Source of the DNA: Campylorhamphus procurvoides
Taxonomy: Eukaryota > Chordata > Aves > Passeriformes > Dendrocolaptidae
Reading direction: 5' to 3'
Length of the DNA: 64,000 nt
Assembly (NCBI GenBank): GCA_013396655.1
Contig: WBMV01004463.1
Location: 571,216-635,215 of the forward strand
A model generated the notes under the pieces. That model made no database searches and was not told the DNA's origin. It saw only the letters and a program-made list of their open reading frames with translations. Position numbers and translations under genes: made by a program. Of the stretch, positions 60,811 through 64,000 are shown one piece after another. Positions within the stretch are counted from its first letter, which is position 1, and each line of letters opens with the position of its first letter.

Positions 60811-63800
60811 GCCTCTGTGCTTCTCCTGACTAAGATGAGCCAAGGATGATCAAAGCTCCAGCAGAGAAGCAGAGAAGTGGAGCACCAGCCAGGCTTTCGT
60901 GGGGCTGCAGCAGTCTCTGATCAGACCTGTCACGAAGTGATGGGCAGTCGAGTTGTTCTGGCAAAGAACAGGAAAGGAGAGGAATTCACAGTTGGAAATA
61001 GTTTTTAAAAACATTACTGAACATTCAAAAAAAAGTGACTTGAAGGACAGAACAAATTGGACAAATCCTGTGTTCCCACCTTTCATTCTTCCGGGTCACA
61101 AATTATCAGTCTCTAATTTTTGTGCATTTTCCTGGTAGCTGACATTTTCAGAGGAAAAAATGACCCTTTTTAAAGGGAGGAAAAAGGGAGTAGGGAATGA
61201 AGGAGATGCAGTCAAAAACACCACAGGTTCCAAAATACATGGAAAGTGAGTAATGGTAGAGGAAGATTTGAAAGAGCAGGAGAAAACTGTGAAATTATCA
61301 AACTCATCTGATCAAATTTGATCAAGTTAATTTGTTTTTCAAACATGAATATGCAGAGGATGCATGGTATGTGTGTGCACATAAGAAAGATAAAATCAAG
61401 GAAAATAAAATCTATCACCTCTCAAGGCTGTGTTAGTCGTGCATAAACCATTTCCAGGAAATTAAAAGCTCCCATTGGTGAGGGATGCCCAGTCCTGCCT
61501 GGCGCTGTATTATACTATTTAACCAAAATTATTTGTTCTCCTAGTGGCTACTGTAAGTCTTACTTGCAGTAGTTTAAATCCCTTCATGTCCTGTTCATTG
61601 TGGAGAAGGAGAAATAGGACACGCTTCTCCTCTATTCTACAGCTTGCTACATATTTGAACAATTACGGTGAGAACTCCAAGCCGCCTTTTCTCTTGTCTT
61701 TACAACCCTCACTTATTCAGAGCTATTTCCTACTCCCAGCTGTTTTTCATCTTTATTAATGAATATGCCCAAAGCTGCCCAGAAAACTCCCCTAGAGAGC
61801 ATCTCTCTCAGTTTCTCAGTGATATAAAAATATGTTCTTGTGTTGACAGGCAGCACACTCATTTGTATGTCTTCTTATTTGTGACAGGAAACCACTATTG
61901 ATTCACACCTTTAAAATATGCTCTAATACCCATTTTTCCCCCATGGTTAAGATATAGGTTGCTGTCTTATGAGTGACACTTGACTGTGCCTGGAAAACTG
62001 TACCTTGTATTTCTTGACATGTAATTGCCTTTGTTTTTTCTAATTCTGGCCCCAACCTTTTTGAGTGCCTGCAGTTACATCCACCTCGAGCTCACCAGGA
62101 AATGTAAGAAGCATGTTCTCTCTTTCATCACTCTTGGTGCTTTTGCCAACACTGGCAGGGCCCAGGACAAACCCCTGGACTGCCTCTGGACACATGGACA
62201 TCAATAACCAGCCACTGTAATTACTTTCTGACAGTCCTTTCCCAAATCCTTGTGCAGCCACCTCTGAGTAGTCCCATCAGGAAGCACTGATGCATTTAGA
62301 CAACTTTTTCCAGGATGCCCAGTTCAGCTCTTATTTTTGGCTGCACTTCACAGTGAACACTGGTATTTGTACAGCTGCCTTCCATCTTCCTGGCTGGCTG
62401 AATAAGAGTCTGATTATTTTCCAACAACTTTTGTAATTACCCTTGAAGAAGTAAATCGCTATCTGTTACGTACAGTCCATCTGTCATTATTATAACTGTT
62501 CCTCTCCGTAATATTTCCATGTGGGCTTTAACTGGCAAGCTCTTGCAGCCTGGTGAGGGTTTCATGAGCTCTCTTGTCTGTGCTGTGAAGAACAAAGACC
62601 AAATTTCAAAGGTAGGAAGACAACACTAACGAGTAGAGCTGCTGCTGCTCAACATAAAGGTGTCCTTCACTTGTAACATGCTATGGGTTTATGGGCTGTT
62701 TGGTGTTTAAAGATCTCTGTACTGATGCAAGACCTTAGCAAAAACAGGGAAAACTGGCTGTTCTAACATATGTTTTTCTACACAGCCACTTTTATTTAGA
62801 TGAAAAAGATAGTGTGGAGCTCTCAAAAGGTAACTACATGCCCTTTCCTGCACAAATTCTGTGGACCTTCAGCGTGCCCTGTTGCAGATTGCTGGCCAGA
62901 GTGAAAGTTTCTGCCTGTGGTGTTGGCTGGCACTCTGTGCCTGCTCCCACCTTGGAATAAAATAACTTCTCTTGGAAATATACTGCAAAAATGTTACTGA
63001 GAACAGTTTAGAAGAAAAATACCAGGAAACATATTAAAGCAGAAGTTTTTTGATAGCACGTTATAACTAAGATCTGCTAGGCAAGTTGCCCAGATTGAAA
63101 ATCTCAAGTAGGTTTAAAGGGTAGAGTTCAAGGAAATTATGTTAACATATATGCAGCATTGTACATCAAGACTAAGATAATTAGAGGCCTCATTTCTCCA
63201 CAGACTAGTCAGAACATAACAAATCCTTACAGAATGCAACACCTCCAAATTTGAACCGCCAAAGTATTAAAAAGTCTTCCTTAAATTTTTGGGATGTCCT
63301 TTGGGGTTTTGCCCTTGTCTGTGTTTGTTGAGGGGTTGGAGCGTGGGATAAGCTCTGTTCTTTTGTTGTGGTTTGGTCTTAATTTATGCAACCGAGGTAA
63401 GAAACTTTACCCATAATTGTTATGTGGCTTTAGGTGAGAAATGTGGCTTTAAGTGAGATATATGCATAAAAGGGCTCTGGTGTTATGATTGTTAATATCA
63501 CCTAAATCCATCAGAGTGCATTTCCTTTTTCTGAAGTGGTAGCATTGTATTAATTTGCTTTTTAGTTTACTGCAGCAATAGTAGTGGTTAAAATAGATTA
63601 CTTTTTGAAGTATGGGAAGGTCTTCATTTTACAGACCACTTAGGCATCGCTTATTTAGCAACCCGTAATTTGCCATTTGCACCTCTCTCCATTTATGCTC
63701 TGCAACAGAATTAACACTCTGCCTTGATGTGTGCTTGAGATTTAGGGGATGACAGTGGTTCAGGACTACAAGATGCTCCTTCTAAATTAGGGATGAGAAC

Positions 63801-64000
63801 TACAGAAAATGGTAGAGAAAATACATTGCTGAGGCACTACCTCTTTAATAATATATACATGAGGGATTCTGACTGCTCTGGGGCAGTTCTGCTGCCCCTT
63901 TTGTAAAATGCAAGATTATTATTCCTCATGAACAGGGTTTTCTGATATAATAACTCTCTTCTACATGCAGTTAAATTAAATTTTATCTATATTATATTTC
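60811..64000. other. Unique DNA, no gene seen
   Basis: AT-rich sequence to the window edge, with no recognised exons or transposons. The part 62,440-62,580 keeps two rare CpGs (GTTACGTACAG, CTCCGTAATATTTCC) and mixed AT cores. It is a weak candidate for conserved non-coding sequence. Frames at 61,544-62,261 have no family motif. Confidence 0.5.

Noticed and set aside
1..64000. CRISPR arrays, operons, ribosome binding sites, bacterial mobile elements
   Set aside because: The DNA is from a vertebrate. No such structures are seen, and the only tandem arrays are microsatellites and a minisatellite.
1..64000. tRNA, rRNA or snRNA genes
   Set aside because: No cloverleaf with A and B boxes and no known small-RNA sequence was recognised by eye. 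A covariance-model search would be needed to exclude small RNAs.

Overview
The window looks like non-coding DNA from a bird, most probably a passerine or another neoavian. The evidence is the repeat content. There are several CR1 LINE fragments with the avian 3' tail (ATTCTATG-type octamers and the GGTTGGAAGGGACC-like tail). There are also LTRs of the avian ERV family that starts TGTACTG(G/C)TTTTGGCTG and ends near TTAAACTGTCTTTATCTCAACCCA. The rest is AT-rich, CpG-poor single-copy DNA typical of a gene desert or a very long intron. I found no host protein-coding exon I can defend. The open frames are short, and the longer ones fall in transposons or in low-complexity strand-skewed DNA.

Layout. 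0-2.4 kb: unique AT-rich DNA. 2.38-2.77 kb: minus-strand LTR fragment. 2.8-14.2 kb: unique DNA with small repeats and a 24-bp perfect palindrome. 14.3-15.7 kb: two CR1 fragments. 17.55-17.85 kb: a 300-bp LTR of a different family. 17.9-25.3 kb: unique DNA with possible conserved non-coding blocks. 25.35-26.27 kb: an internally deleted CR1 with an N at one breakpoint. 26.3-29.9 kb: unique DNA. 29.9-37.8 kb: the most disturbed region, with three plus-strand LTRs of one family, a CR1 tail, a 16-bp minisatellite, and a purine-rich tract of roughly 1.9 kb (31.55-34.64 kb without its insertions) that holds a small minus-strand endogenous retrovirus. 39.7-40.5 kb: CR1 reverse-transcriptase fragment followed by a perfect hexanucleotide microsatellite. 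40.5-47.7 kb: unique DNA. 47.7-48.5 kb: CR1 3' half. 48.5-64 kb: unique DNA.

The best candidate for something new is the compact element at 33,278-34,452. On the minus strand it has a 500-bp LTR, a tRNA-Lys-type primer binding site, a leader, and the first ~90 codons of a betaretrovirus-like gag (matrix). It then passes straight into ~245 bp of CpG-dense DNA that carries ETS, Sp1 and YY1-like motifs. The last ~29 bp resemble the end of its own LTR, and an identical 6-bp repeat (ATGAAG) flanks both ends. It therefore looks like one complete insertion of only ~1.18 kb that carries a CpG-island-like segment in place of the rest of the viral genome.

All family calls come from reading motifs and from memory of repeat families. 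No database search was run.
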